Shown: positions 10,684 to 20,573 of the stretch, in pieces | Numbering within the stretch: position 1 is the stretch's first letter | Layout: every line of letters begins with the position of its first letter | Program-made: the position numbers and the translations under genes | Notes under the pieces: model-generated | The model's input: the letters and a program-made list of their open reading frames with translations, nothing else | Told to the model about the DNA's origin: nothing | The model's database searches: none | Source: Campylobacterales bacterium | Lineage (GTDB): Bacteria; Campylobacterota; Campylobacteria; Campylobacterales; QNZT01 | DNA: 47,208 nucleotides | Assembly: GCA_027084135.1 (NCBI GenBank) | Contig: JALWLO010000075.1 | Location: forward strand, 1 to 47,208 | Reading direction: 5' to 3'

Positions 10684-12082
10684 CAAAAGTAGAGCAAAAG
10701 AGGAGTTTATTCCCCTCAATGATAAAGAGGTGAGAATCTATGTCTGCGGTCCTACCGTATATGATGATGCGCATTTGGGACACGCTAGAAGTGCGGTGGT
10801 ATTTGACCTGCTCAAGAGGGTTTTACTCACACAAGGATTTAAGGTGACCTTTGCCAAAAACTTCACCGATATCGATGACAAGATTATCAACAAGATGAGA
10901 GAGAGCGGTGAGAGTTTGGAGGAGCTTACCGGCAGATATATCCAAAGATATAAAGCGCAGATGCGCAAGCTCAATATCCTCGAAGATGAGCTTGAGCCCA
11001 AAGCGACCGAAAATATCCCAAATATCATCACCTTCATAGAGCATCTTATCGAGAAAGGGTGTGCCTATGCGATAGATGACGGCGTCTATTTTGAGGTGGC
11101 AAAAGACAGCAAATACTTTACGCTCTCCCACCGAAAGATGGAGGAGAGCGAGGCGCAACACAGAGTAGAGAGTAGTAAAGAGAAGCGGGGTGAAGGAGAT
11201 TTTGCGCTATGGAAATTTGCGAAAGATGATGATTTGGTATCGTATGAATCGCCTTGGGGGAGAGGGAGACCGGGCTGGCATATCGAGTGCTCGGCAATGA
11301 TAAAGGCTCACCTTGCCTTAAGTGATAAAGCCTATCAGATAGATATCCACGGCGGGGGAAGTGACCTTCTCTTTCCGCATCACGAAAACGAGGCGGCACA
11401 AAGCAGATGCGAGAGCGGGGTTGAGCTTGCCAAATATTGGATGCATAACGGCTTTGTGCAAATCGATGGAGAGAAGATGAGTAAATCGCTTGGAAACTCA
11501 TTTTTTCTCAAAGATGCACTTGAGCACTACTCGGGAGAGGTGATACGATACTATCTACTCTCTACCCACTATAGAGCCAACTTTAACTTTAGTACAAAAG
11601 ATATGCTCTCGGCAAAGAAGAGACTCGATAAGCTCTACCGCCTTAAAAAGAGGATCATGCCATCCAAAGCTAGCAGTCCAAATCGGGCGTTTCAAAAGGC
11701 TCTTTTAGAGGCTTTGAGTGATGATCTAAACACATCCAAAGCCCTCTCTTTGATAGATGATCTGGTAAGTAGCGCCAATGAACTGTTAGATAAAAATCCA
11801 AAAGATAAAGCGCTCAAAAGAGAGATCGCCGCAAATATTGAGTTTATCGATGAGATCATGGGCTTTGGCGGCAGTGATGCTTATGAATATTTTCAATTTG
11901 GCATCGATAAAGAGAAGATCAAAGAGATAGAGGAGCTGATCGCCAAGAGAGATGAGGCGAAAAGGGAGAAAGATTACCAAAACGCCGATGCGATCAGAGA
12001 GAGGCTCAAAGAGATGGGTGTTGCGCTGATGGATACACCTGAGGGTACGAAGTGGGAGATGATAAGCAGTGAAGAGCTTTAG
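10667..12082 (+). CDS. cysS: cysteinyl-tRNA synthetase
   Basis: VYVCGPTVYDDAHLGHARSAVVFD, GWHIECSAM, KMSKSLGN. Confidence 0.96.
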   Translation: MLLYNSKSRAKEEFIPLNDKEVRIYVCGPTVYDDAHLGHARSAVVFDLLKRVLLTQGFKVTFAKNFTDIDDKIINKMRESGESLEELTGRYIQRYKAQMRKLNILEDELEPKATENIPNIITFIEHLIEKGCAYAIDDGVYFEVAKDSKYFTLSHRKMEESEAQHRVESSKEKRGEGDFALWKFAKDDDLVSYESPWGRGRPGWHIECSAMIKAHLALSDKAYQIDIHGGGSDLLFPHHENEAAQSRCESGVELAKYWMHNGFVQIDGEKMSKSLGNSFFLKDALEHYSGEVIRYYLLSTHYRANFNFSTKDMLSAKKRLDKLYRLKKRIMPSKASSPNRAFQKALLEALSDDLNTSKALSLIDDLVSSANELLDKNPKDKALKREIAANIEFIDEIMGFGGSDAYEYFQFGIDKEKIKEIEELIAKRDEAKREKDYQNADAIRERLKEMGVALMDTPEGTKWEMISSEEL

Positions 12083-13787
12083 ATATCTCTTTGAGAGATT
12101 TTCCCCCTACTTCAAAAACTATAAATACCCATTTACCCTCGTCATCATCGGTATGATACTCTCAGCCGTCGGTACAACCGCAAGTGCCTATATCATCAAA
12201 CCGGTACTGGACAAAATCTTCATCGAAAAAAATGCCACTCTGCTCTATATACTTCCCTTTGGAGTAGTACTCGTCTATATCATCAAAAGCGGCGGCACCT
12301 TTTTGCAAAGCTACTACTCCGCATATATCGGTTTAGATATCGTACGAGATCTGAGAGATAGAGTCTTACAGAAGATCCTCTCCTTTGAGATGGGATTTTT
12401 TCATGAGTTTAGAAGCGGTGAATTGATCAGCAGAACCATCAATGATATAGAGAGAGTCAAGGAGGTGGTATCCAAAACGATACCCATCATGCTGAGAGAA
12501 ATACTTACCATCATCGCTCTTATAGCTTATGTTTTCTACCTAGACGCAAAGCTTGCCCTCCTCTCGCTCCTATTTATTCCGCTAACTGCTAAACCTCTCG
12601 CAATACTAGCGAAAAAGATGAAAAAGCTCTCGCACAATACTCAAGAGAAGCTCTCAGATATCACCGCAAGACTGAGCGAGATATTTCACAACATCGAGAT
12701 CATCAAAGCCAATAATAAAGAGGCGTTTGAGTTACAAAGGTTTGCCAAAGATAATGAACAGATATTTAAGATCAATGTCAAAGCGGCTAAAACCGCAGAG
12801 CTTGTGGGCCCCATGATGGAGACGGCGGGATCTCTTGCCATAGCGCTTGTCATCATCTACGGCGGAACCCAGGTGATTGAAGGAAATATGAGTGTCGGTA
12901 GCTTCTTCTCCTTTCTAGCGGCACTCTTTATGCTCTACACACCGGTCAAAAGAGTCTCCAACCTCTACAATAGAATGCAAGATGCGATAGCCGCAACGGA
13001 GAGAATCTATCTTCTACTTGAGCGAGAGAGTAAAACGCAAAGCGGTAGATTAAAATTTCCACCTAAGGTTGATATGATAAGTTTTAGAGATGTCACTCTG
13101 AAATATGGTGATAAAGAGGCTCTCAAAGGGATAAGTTTTGAAGCCAAAAAGGGAGAGAAGATCGCACTGGTAGGAAATAGCGGCGGAGGTAAAAGCTCGA
13201 TAGTCAATCTTCTTTTGAGATTTTACGATAAAAGTAGCGGCAAGATAGAGATAAACGGCATCGCTATCGAAGATTTTGAGTTAAAAAGCCTTAGAGACGC
13301 TATCTCCATCGTCACTCAGAGAGTCTATATCTTCAATGACACGGTGGCGGCAAATGTAGCTTACGGAGAGGAGGAGATAGATAGGCAGAGAGTGATCAAC
13401 TCTCTCAAAGAGGCAAATGCCTGGGAGTTCATCAAAGAGATGCCAAGCGGTATAGATACGCAAATCAATGAGTTTGGAACCAATCTCTCCGGCGGTCAAA
13501 GGCAGAGAATCGCAATAGCCAGAGCAATATACAAAAATCCAAAAATATTGATATTTGACGAGGCAACCAGTGCACTTGATACCAAAAGTGAGAGTAAGAT
13601 TACCGAAGCTTTAGAAAACATCTCCAAAGATCGAGTCACATTTATCATAGCGCATCGGCTTAAAACGATTGAAAATGCCGATAAAATCTTAGTACTAGAT
13701 GAGGGAAAAATCGTCTGCAAAGGTAAAAAAAGTGAACTTTTGAAACATTGCAACCATTTTATTGAGCTAAACGGTGGACAAATGTAA
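12069..13787 (+). CDS. msbA: ABC transporter ATP-binding/permease, MsbA-like
   Basis: N-terminal TMD, Walker A GNSGGGKSS, signature LSGGQRQRIAIARA, Walker B ILIFDEATSALD. Confidence 0.85.
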   Translation: MKSFRYLFERFSPYFKNYKYPFTLVIIGMILSAVGTTASAYIIKPVLDKIFIEKNATLLYILPFGVVLVYIIKSGGTFLQSYYSAYIGLDIVRDLRDRVLQKILSFEMGFFHEFRSGELISRTINDIERVKEVVSKTIPIMLREILTIIALIAYVFYLDAKLALLSLLFIPLTAKPLAILAKKMKKLSHNTQEKLSDITARLSEIFHNIEIIKANNKEAFELQRFAKDNEQIFKINVKAAKTAELVGPMMETAGSLAIALVIIYGGTQVIEGNMSVGSFFSFLAALFMLYTPVKRVSNLYNRMQDAIAATERIYLLLERESKTQSGRLKFPPKVDMISFRDVTLKYGDKEALKGISFEAKKGEKIALVGNSGGGKSSIVNLLLRFYDKSSGKIEINGIAIEDFELKSLRDAISIVTQRVYIFNDTVAANVAYGEEEIDRQRVINSLKEANAWEFIKEMPSGIDTQINEFGTNLSGGQRQRIAIARAIYKNPKILIFDEATSALDTKSESKITEALENISKDRVTFIIAHRLKTIENADKILVLDEGKIVCKGKKSELLKHCNHFIELNGGQM

Positions 13788-13862
13788 ACTTTTTTTGTAC
13801 AATAAAGCAAAACATTAGTACTAATGATTAGTGTATATTTATAAGGTTCGGAGTTTTGTTTT

Positions 13863-14642
13863 ATGCTAGATAGTAAAAATTTTCTGTGGCTTGGCTCATT
13901 TATCACCTTGCTCTTTATCACTTTTTGTGTCACAAGACATATCGATGAGCTCAATCCGCAATTTCAACATATATCTAGTACTCCTTCCTATCAAAACGCA
14001 TCAAAGCAAAATGGTACCGAGCCGGATGAGAATATCTTTGTCAATGAAATCATAATAGAACAAGAGGAGAGTGATCAAAAAAGTAAACCCGCTAGTACTA
14101 ACGGATCTGTCACCGTCGTAACAGTACAGAAAGAGGAGAGTTCAAAAACGCAAACTTCGCTTCAGAAAGAGAGCAAATCTATCCTTCATATAGAGCCTAA
14201 AACGACAGCTGAAAAAAATGTGTCTACTCAAGAGGCGATCAAAACGGAGGCTCAAAATACGATTTTGAAAAAAGATAAAGATTTGAGTAAAGCAGCGAAG
14301 GCAAAGCATGTTGAGATAAAAAAACCTACAAACACGATATCTACAGGAGAAAAAAGAGCGAAGATAAAAAAACGAAAATCATACAGACAGCTCAAAACGA
14401 TCGCTCAAATCTCTATAGATCCCTACTTGGAACTCAGTGCGAAGGATAGAGAAAGTATCACCATGATCGCCTATAAATACGGTGTCTATAAAAAGAGTTT
14501 TGTAATCATCAAAAGCGGTGATATCAAAAAGGCAAAGATGCTCAAAAGATTATTGATTAAAAAAAATGTAGAGCCTGCTCAAATTATGATCAAAAAAACC
14601 AATGATGAGATGATCTCTGTTTTACTAAAAGAAAGGATATAG
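13863..14642 (+). CDS. hypothetical single-TM protein with Lys/Thr/Ser-rich linker and basic C-terminal domain
   Basis: long ORF, N-terminal TM, low-complexity middle, ordered C-terminus. Confidence 0.65.
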   Translation: MLDSKNFLWLGSFITLLFITFCVTRHIDELNPQFQHISSTPSYQNASKQNGTEPDENIFVNEIIIEQEESDQKSKPASTNGSVTVVTVQKEESSKTQTSLQKESKSILHIEPKTTAEKNVSTQEAIKTEAQNTILKKDKDLSKAAKAKHVEIKKPTNTISTGEKRAKIKKRKSYRQLKTIAQISIDPYLELSAKDRESITMIAYKYGVYKKSFVIIKSGDIKKAKMLKRLLIKKNVEPAQIMIKKTNDEMISVLLKERI

Positions 14643-14646
14643 TGTT

Positions 14647-15228
14647 ATGTTGTGGATGATTTCAAAATTTATTTTCTGTCTATTGATGGCGGGGGCTTTA
14701 GGATTTATACTTGGCTTTATATTTGCAAAACTGCTTCAAAGAGATAAAGCAAATGAAAGCTATGCCCTACTGGAAGATAGATATGACAACCAAAAAGCGC
14801 TTGCAAACCAATACCTCAGTGAACTTAAAGCGAAAGAGAATGAGATAGAGTTGATCATGAAGAGGTATCAAAACTGCCAAAAAGAGCTGGAGGAGCTCAA
14901 GCTTGATCATGATGAGTTAAAACAGAGTTGCAAGGGTGAAAAAGAGCTAAGCGAACTTGAACTTGAAAATAATACGCTCAAAGAGGAGATAGCGGAGTAT
15001 CAATATTTAGAGAATGAAAATGCGCTCCTACTCGATGAAATCAAAACGCTTGAGAATGAAAAAGAGGAGCTTTTAAATAGACTCCAAAAGTGCGATGAAG
15101 CCGAAATTTCCCAAATCAGCACTCCTACACCGGAACATGTAGAGAATGAAAAAGAGAAAATGTTAAAAAAAGAGATCAAGAGAGCCAAAAAGAGTATCTC
15201 CAAAGCGTATAAACTACTCAAAAAGTAG
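14647..15228 (+). CDS. membrane-anchored coiled-coil protein
   Basis: N-terminal TM with GX3G pattern then heptad-rich Glu/Lys/Leu coiled coil. Confidence 0.65.
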   Translation: MLWMISKFIFCLLMAGALGFILGFIFAKLLQRDKANESYALLEDRYDNQKALANQYLSELKAKENEIELIMKRYQNCQKELEELKLDHDELKQSCKGEKELSELELENNTLKEEIAEYQYLENENALLLDEIKTLENEKEELLNRLQKCDEAEISQISTPTPEHVENEKEKMLKKEIKRAKKSISKAYKLLKK

Positions 15229-15231
15229 TTT
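15211..15231. terminator. hairpin at convergent gene ends
   Basis: AAACTACT-CAAAA-AGTAGTTT perfect 8-bp stem at the end of ORF 14647-15228, converging on the NUDIX gene. Confidence 0.45.
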
Positions 15232-15260
15232 TAGCTCATATAGCTGTGACCGATTTTGGC

Positions 15261-15836
15261 TTACCTCTCTCCAAACCTCTCAAAGTACCACATAAAAGCG
15301 AACAGAAGTCCCGGAGTTTTGGAAATCTTTTCATCATACATAAACGCTTTTGCATCTTTGATAGGGAGATAAACGACTTCGATCTGCTCATCTTCGATAC
15401 CGCCACCTTGACTGACCCTTTTACTCTCATCCACTTTAGCAAAATAGAGCGTCTGTTTAGCGCCACTAAAACCAACTGCCGTTCTAAAAGAGGTGATCTT
15501 CTCCAGCGCATCAACCTCTACGCTATATCCACACTCCTCCTCTATCTCCTCTTTTGCAATCACCTCTAATGACTTATCCTTATCGACAAGTCCCGCACAA
15601 AGCTCATAAGTAAAGCCATCTGCGTTTTTGAGATAGACAGCCGGACGAAACTGCTTTACCAGAACAAAAGCTTCCTTATCCTCATCCACGATGAGGATAG
15701 CAACACTATCCATCGTCTCGGCAACCTCCCAATCTTTCAAAACACCGTTTTGCTTATAGAGCATAAGCTTCGTTTTGACATAGACCGGATTACTGTTTGG
15801 TTCTAGCGATAAGATCTCTATTTTATCAGTAGCCAT
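15261..15836 (-). CDS. NUDIX hydrolase (nucleoside diphosphate sugar pyrophosphatase-like)
   Basis: NUDIX-box-like ELCAGLVDKDKSLEVIAKEEIEEECGY. Confidence 0.85.
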   Translation of the reverse strand: MATDKIEILSLEPNSNPVYVKTKLMLYKQNGVLKDWEVAETMDSVAILIVDEDKEAFVLVKQFRPAVYLKNADGFTYELCAGLVDKDKSLEVIAKEEIEEECGYSVEVDALEKITSFRTAVGFSGAKQTLYFAKVDESKRVSQGGGIEDEQIEVVYLPIKDAKAFMYDEKISKTPGLLFAFMWYFERFGER

Positions 15837-17191
15837 GATGCAAGTCCCAAAAAGCTAAAAAAACCAACAACATCCGTTACGGTTGTTAAAATAACAGTGC
15901 TACCGACCGCCGGGTCGATATTTGCCCGCTTTAGTACTAGCGGTATCACCGCACCGAAAAAACCTGCCGCCAAAAGGTTTATCACCATACTAAGAGCAAT
16001 CACCACTCCCAGCATCGGCTTATGAAACCAGATAGCTGATATCACACCTAGTACTAACGCAAACAAAAATCCGTTTGCCAAAGACATCAACACTTCCCGT
16101 CTGATAATCTCCTTCGCATCTTTTAACTCAATCTCTCCCAGTGCGAGCCTTCTAACGGTAACTGTCAAACTCTGTGTACCGGCATTTCCACCCATGGAGG
16201 CGACTATCGGCATAAGTATCGCTAACGCCACATAGGCTTGAATCGTCTCATCAAAGAGTCCGATCACGATAGAGGCGAAGATAGCGGTCAAGAGGTTGAT
16301 AAAGAGCCAAATCGCCCTCTTTTTAGTAGCCTCTTTAAGATCACCCTCCTCCTCTGCATCATCATCGACACCGGCGAGGTTATAGATCTGCTCAGTCGCA
16401 CTCTCTTGGATGATGTCATAAATATCATCCGAAGTGATTCGACCCACCAATTCACCTTGATCATTAACAACCGGAACAACTGAGAGATCATACTCTTTGA
16501 AGAAGTTGGCTACATCTTTGATATCATCATGATCTCTCACAAAAAGAGGCTTATACTGCTCGATATCCTCATTTTCCAAAACCTCTTTATAGGTTTTATT
16601 AAAATCAAAAGTTATTAGGTCATCAAAAGGTATCGTAAACATCAACTTCCCAAATGTTCCTACGATAAAGACATTGTGGGTATCATCTAAGTTCGCCTCA
16701 TTTTTGAGTTTTTTTAGCCTCTCGATGGAGTCGGCTATCACCTCATCATAGCTTGCTGAAAAGAGCTCTGTTTGCATATGAGCTCCGGCTTCATTCTCGT
16801 CATACTGTTTGAGCTTTTTAATCTCCTCTTGATCCTCTTCATCCAAAGAGGAGAGAATCTCATCGGCTCTCTCTTTATCAATATCCTCTATCTCTTGGAT
16901 AAGATCGGTTGCATCATCGCTATCTAACTCTTCAACAACCTTTACCAAAGCATCTTTATCGAGCTCATTGATAACACCTTTTAACTGCTTTTCCGAAAGT
17001 TCTAGTACGATATCTCCTAAAGAGTCACTAGGTATCTTTTTGAGATATTCGTTAAATAGCTCCTCATCCTCTTTGTGTATCTGCTTGAGTGCTTTTGCAA
17101 CATCGGTTGAGGAGCATGTAGTTGATTGAGCTGACTCTTTGATATATTGTTCGATGACATCGATACTCTCTTGTAACTCATTTTTTGACAT
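15818..17191 (-). CDS. mgtE: magnesium transporter MgtE
   Basis: MgtE_N, CBS pair (VPVVNDQGELVGRITSDDIYDI), TM region MPIVASMGGNAGTQSLTVTVRRLALGEI. Confidence 0.95.
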   Translation of the reverse strand: MSKNELQESIDVIEQYIKESAQSTTCSSTDVAKALKQIHKEDEELFNEYLKKIPSDSLGDIVLELSEKQLKGVINELDKDALVKVVEELDSDDATDLIQEIEDIDKERADEILSSLDEEDQEEIKKLKQYDENEAGAHMQTELFSASYDEVIADSIERLKKLKNEANLDDTHNVFIVGTFGKLMFTIPFDDLITFDFNKTYKEVLENEDIEQYKPLFVRDHDDIKDVANFFKEYDLSVVPVVNDQGELVGRITSDDIYDIIQESATEQIYNLAGVDDDAEEEGDLKEATKKRAIWLFINLLTAIFASIVIGLFDETIQAYVALAILMPIVASMGGNAGTQSLTVTVRRLALGEIELKDAKEIIRREVLMSLANGFLFALVLGVISAIWFHKPMLGVVIALSMVINLLAAGFFGAVIPLVLKRANIDPAVGSTVILTTVTDVVGFFSFLGLASWLLIK

Positions 17192-17193
17192 CT

Positions 17194-18369
17194 CTACTCC
17201 TCCTCTAAAACCTCAAGTGACTTTGCTTGCTGTGAAGTTTGGTTGGATTGTAGCACATTTTTTATCTTTTGGATATAGATTTTTGAACTTTTTATAAACT
17301 CTTTTCTCTTTTTTCCACTCAAACCGCCCTTTATGACAATTTTTGTAGCCGGATTGACCCATCTACCGTTTAGTGAAATACCAAAGTGTAGATGCGGTCC
17401 GGTACTTAAGCCGGTATTTCCGGAAAGTGCGATAACTTGACCCTTTTTGACCCGTCTACCTACAGCCGTCTTTATTCTACTTAAGTGTCCGTAAACACTT
17501 TTATATCCGTAAGGATGTTTGATAATCACACACTTCCCATAACCGCCTCTTCTACCGGCAAATATCACCTTTCCGTCAAATGTTGCTTTAATCGCTGTAC
17601 CGACAGGCGTAGCATAGTCTATGCCATGATGCGCTCGATATCTCCGAAGTACCGGATGCCACCTCTTTTTTGTAAATTTTGATGAAATTCTTCTATATTT
17701 ACAAGGTACGATAAAAGATGATTTTGCAACACCTTTTCCCTTCTCATCATAATACTTTCCATCTTTTGCTAAAAACTGATAATACTTCTTACCGGCAACC
17801 TCTATCATCGCCGCATAGATCTTCTGCTCGCCGAAAAAGCTGCCAAGCCTCCTCTTCTCTCTATAAAAGAGTACTAGCCTATCTCCTTTTCTGATCTTTC
17901 TAAAATCGATCACATTTCTAAAGATAGACTCTACCTCCAGTGCCAACTCAAAATTGCCTGTCTTTTTGAGTATATCTTTTGAAGGGATAGAGTCAAACTT
18001 CATAAAGAGTGTTCTCTTTTTCGTTTGATAGATGATAGGGATCACCTTTGCACGGTAAGTGTTGTTTATATCTTTTACAATATGAAGCTCAAGCTCATCG
18101 TCTATAGGCAATAAAACCTGTTCGATAGTACCGTTTTCATCTCGTAAGATATTGTAGAGATTACCCACTCTGATATCCATCATCAACTTTTTATCATCAT
18201 TATCTAAATGATAGTAGAGCTTTAAGGGAAGCGTGTTTTCTTGCAAAAATGACAAAAATGTATCACCGCTTTGCCACTTATGATCTTCTAGATACAGACC
18301 TCTATCTAAGTTGACGGCAAAAAGCGGGGAAATAGTTAGTACTAAAAGTAAAAAAGCTCTCTTCAACAC
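17194..18369 (-). CDS. M23-family peptidoglycan metalloendopeptidase (Csd3/Pgp3-like layout)
   Basis: HHGIDYATPVGTAIKATFDGKVIFAG...YGHLSRI...GNTGLSTGPHLHFG. Confidence 0.88.
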   Translation of the reverse strand: MLKRAFLLLVLTISPLFAVNLDRGLYLEDHKWQSGDTFLSFLQENTLPLKLYYHLDNDDKKLMMDIRVGNLYNILRDENGTIEQVLLPIDDELELHIVKDINNTYRAKVIPIIYQTKKRTLFMKFDSIPSKDILKKTGNFELALEVESIFRNVIDFRKIRKGDRLVLFYREKRRLGSFFGEQKIYAAMIEVAGKKYYQFLAKDGKYYDEKGKGVAKSSFIVPCKYRRISSKFTKKRWHPVLRRYRAHHGIDYATPVGTAIKATFDGKVIFAGRRGGYGKCVIIKHPYGYKSVYGHLSRIKTAVGRRVKKGQVIALSGNTGLSTGPHLHFGISLNGRWVNPATKIVIKGGLSGKKRKEFIKSSKIYIQKIKNVLQSNQTSQQAKSLEVLEEE

Positions 18370-18429
18370 TTCCCTTTGATAAAGATAGATCGATCGTAGT
18401 AGTATACTAAAAGTAAATAAAGATTTTTG

Positions 18430-18435
18430 TATAAT
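18430..18435 (+). promoter_or_regulatory. candidate -10 box upstream of PgbA-like gene
   Basis: TATAAT preceded by a T-rich stretch, about 35 nt before the start codon. Confidence 0.4.
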
Positions 18436-18468
18436 AATTAATCATCACACCATAAAGGATTTATCCAA

Positions 18469-19194
18469 ATGCTAAATAGAATTTTATATCTCTTAGTATC
18501 ATTCACATTGGTACTCAATGCCGCAGGATTGATAAGACCGCTGCAAACAACCATCGCTTTGGTAGAGGGCAACAATGCCGTCATTTACGGCGCATCATCC
18601 ATACCTTTAGGCTCAACAGGTATCGTTATCCATAAGTTCGACGCGATCCATGAAGCGATCATGGCAAAAGCGACACTCATTAAAAAAGAGGGAGATAAAG
18701 GGGTGATTCATCTGAGTAAATTCGACAGACTCAAACAAGATGCGCTCCCCACTTATCGTATGAAAGTAAAGAGAGGTGATACCGTGATCATGAACTACCT
18801 CTACAACAGAGCGATGGCGATTACTCCAAATGGCGACATTTACCGTATCATCACCAAAAGTTATCCCAATATCCAATGGCTTCACCCGGATATATTTGCA
18901 GCAAGTTTAGCCTCCTCTTACGACCCCTCCCCTAACCGTGAAGCCTTTCAAAATGAATGTAAAGAGGATGAGATAGGCTTACTACTCTTTGCGATCGACG
19001 GCAAGGGCTACTTTGTCGATTGCGATAGCTTTAAAGTACTTGACACCATACCGCTTCCCAAAGCCTCCTCTTATCAAACTCCGTTTTATAATAGACTCGG
19101 AGCTATCAAAGGGAGGATTTTTGGTATCTTTGGAAGTGGAAAAGTGAAAGATTATAGCGACTACTACAAACAACTACTTGGAATCACAAAATGA
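18469..19194 (+). CDS. plasminogen-binding protein PgbA N-terminal-domain family protein
   Basis: signal peptide plus GLIRPLQTTIALVEGNNAVIYG...GSTGIVIHKFD pattern recalled from epsilonproteobacterial PgbA/B family. Confidence 0.7.
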   Translation: MLNRILYLLVSFTLVLNAAGLIRPLQTTIALVEGNNAVIYGASSIPLGSTGIVIHKFDAIHEAIMAKATLIKKEGDKGVIHLSKFDRLKQDALPTYRMKVKRGDTVIMNYLYNRAMAITPNGDIYRIITKSYPNIQWLHPDIFAASLASSYDPSPNREAFQNECKEDEIGLLLFAIDGKGYFVDCDSFKVLDTIPLPKASSYQTPFYNRLGAIKGRIFGIFGSGKVKDYSDYYKQLLGITK

Positions 19195-20573
19195 TAGATA
19201 AGAAGCATAAAAAAGCGTTTGCAAAGATCGTCGGGGAGGAGAATGTTTTTGATGATAAAGCACATATGCTTGCCTACTCATACGACGCTACACGAGAGCA
19301 CTATGAGCCCGATTGCGTAATATTCCCGCGAAATGAAGAGGATGTGAGCAATATCCTAAAGTACTGCAATGAACATCGGATCGTGATCACTCCAAGGGGT
19401 GCGGGAAGCGGTTTTACCGGCGGTGCGCTTCCGGCAAACGGCGGTGTAGTACTAGCATTTGAAAAGCATATGAATAAGATTCTTGAGATCGATATGGAAA
19501 ATATGCTTGCCGTCGTACAGCCGGCAGTCGTCAATATGGATCTGCAAAAGAAGGTCGAATCCTTAGGGCTTTTCTATCCACCCGATCCGGCAAGCGAAAA
19601 CTACTCCACCATAGGCGGAAATGTAAGCGAAAATGCCGGGGGTATGAGAGCAGCAAAGTATGGGATTACCAAAGATTATGTGATGGCTCTAAGGGCGGTA
19701 CTCCCAAACGGGGATATCATAAGAGCCGGTAAGAGAACGATCAAAGATGTCGCAGGATATAACATAGCCGGTATCTTAACTGCAAGCGAAGGAACACTAG
19801 CCGTCATCACGGAAATCACGCTAAAACTTCTGCCAAAGCCGAGATTTGCCTCCAGTTATATGGCGACATTTCCGGATGTCGTGAGTGCTATGAACGCGGT
19901 ATTCAAGTCTCTAGCAAGCGGTGCAAACCCGGTGGCGATGGAGTTTTTGGACTCATTGAGTGTGCAGGCGATCAAAGAGAAACTAGGAGTCCAGCTTCCT
20001 GAAGATGCCGGAGCCATCCTCATAGGTGATGTAGATGGGAATGTCAAAGATGAGATAGCGTTTCAACTCTCCACTCTGAAAAATAGCTTTGAAGATAACG
20101 GTATGCAGGAGTTCAAGGTCGCAACCGATCCTAAAGAGAGAGAGGAGATATGGTTTGCCAGAAGAAATGTTTCCCAATCCATCACCATCTACGGGAGCAA
20201 AAAGCTCAATGAAGATATCTCGGTTCCAAGAAGCAAACTCCCCGAAGCGCTGAGAGAGATCGCTGCAATCGGTGAAAAGTATGGTTTTAAAGTCCCATGC
20301 TTCGGACATGCGGGAGATGGAAATATCCATGTCAATGTGATGGTTGACGGTAGCGATAAAGAGCAGCTTAAAAAGGGACATGAGGCGATCGAGGAGATCT
20401 TTAAACTGGTTGTTGATATGGGTGGAACACTTAGCGGCGAACACGGTATAGGTCTTAGTAAAGCTCCGTTTATGGATATCGCATTTAATGAGAGTGAGAT
20501 CAATCTCTTTCGAAGTATCAAAAAGGCTTTTGATCCAAACAATATACTCAATCCAAATAAAATGGGATTATGA
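19191..20573 (+). CDS. glcD: FAD-linked oxidase, glycolate oxidase subunit GlcD-like
   Basis: PRGAGSGFTGGALP, GGNVSENAGGMRAAKYG, CFGHAGDGNIHVN, SGEHGIG. Confidence 0.88.
   Translation: MIDKKHKKAFAKIVGEENVFDDKAHMLAYSYDATREHYEPDCVIFPRNEEDVSNILKYCNEHRIVITPRGAGSGFTGGALPANGGVVLAFEKHMNKILEIDMENMLAVVQPAVVNMDLQKKVESLGLFYPPDPASENYSTIGGNVSENAGGMRAAKYGITKDYVMALRAVLPNGDIIRAGKRTIKDVAGYNIAGILTASEGTLAVITEITLKLLPKPRFASSYMATFPDVVSAMNAVFKSLASGANPVAMEFLDSLSVQAIKEKLGVQLPEDAGAILIGDVDGNVKDEIAFQLSTLKNSFEDNGMQEFKVATDPKEREEIWFARRNVSQSITIYGSKKLNEDISVPRSKLPEALREIAAIGEKYGFKVPCFGHAGDGNIHVNVMVDGSDKEQLKKGHEAIEEIFKLVVDMGGTLSGEHGIGLSKAPFMDIAFNESEINLFRSIKKAFDPNNILNPNKMGL

Noticed and set aside
11118-11501. 127-aa minus-strand ORF inside cysS
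   Set aside because: Shadow ORF antisense to a conserved synthetase core.
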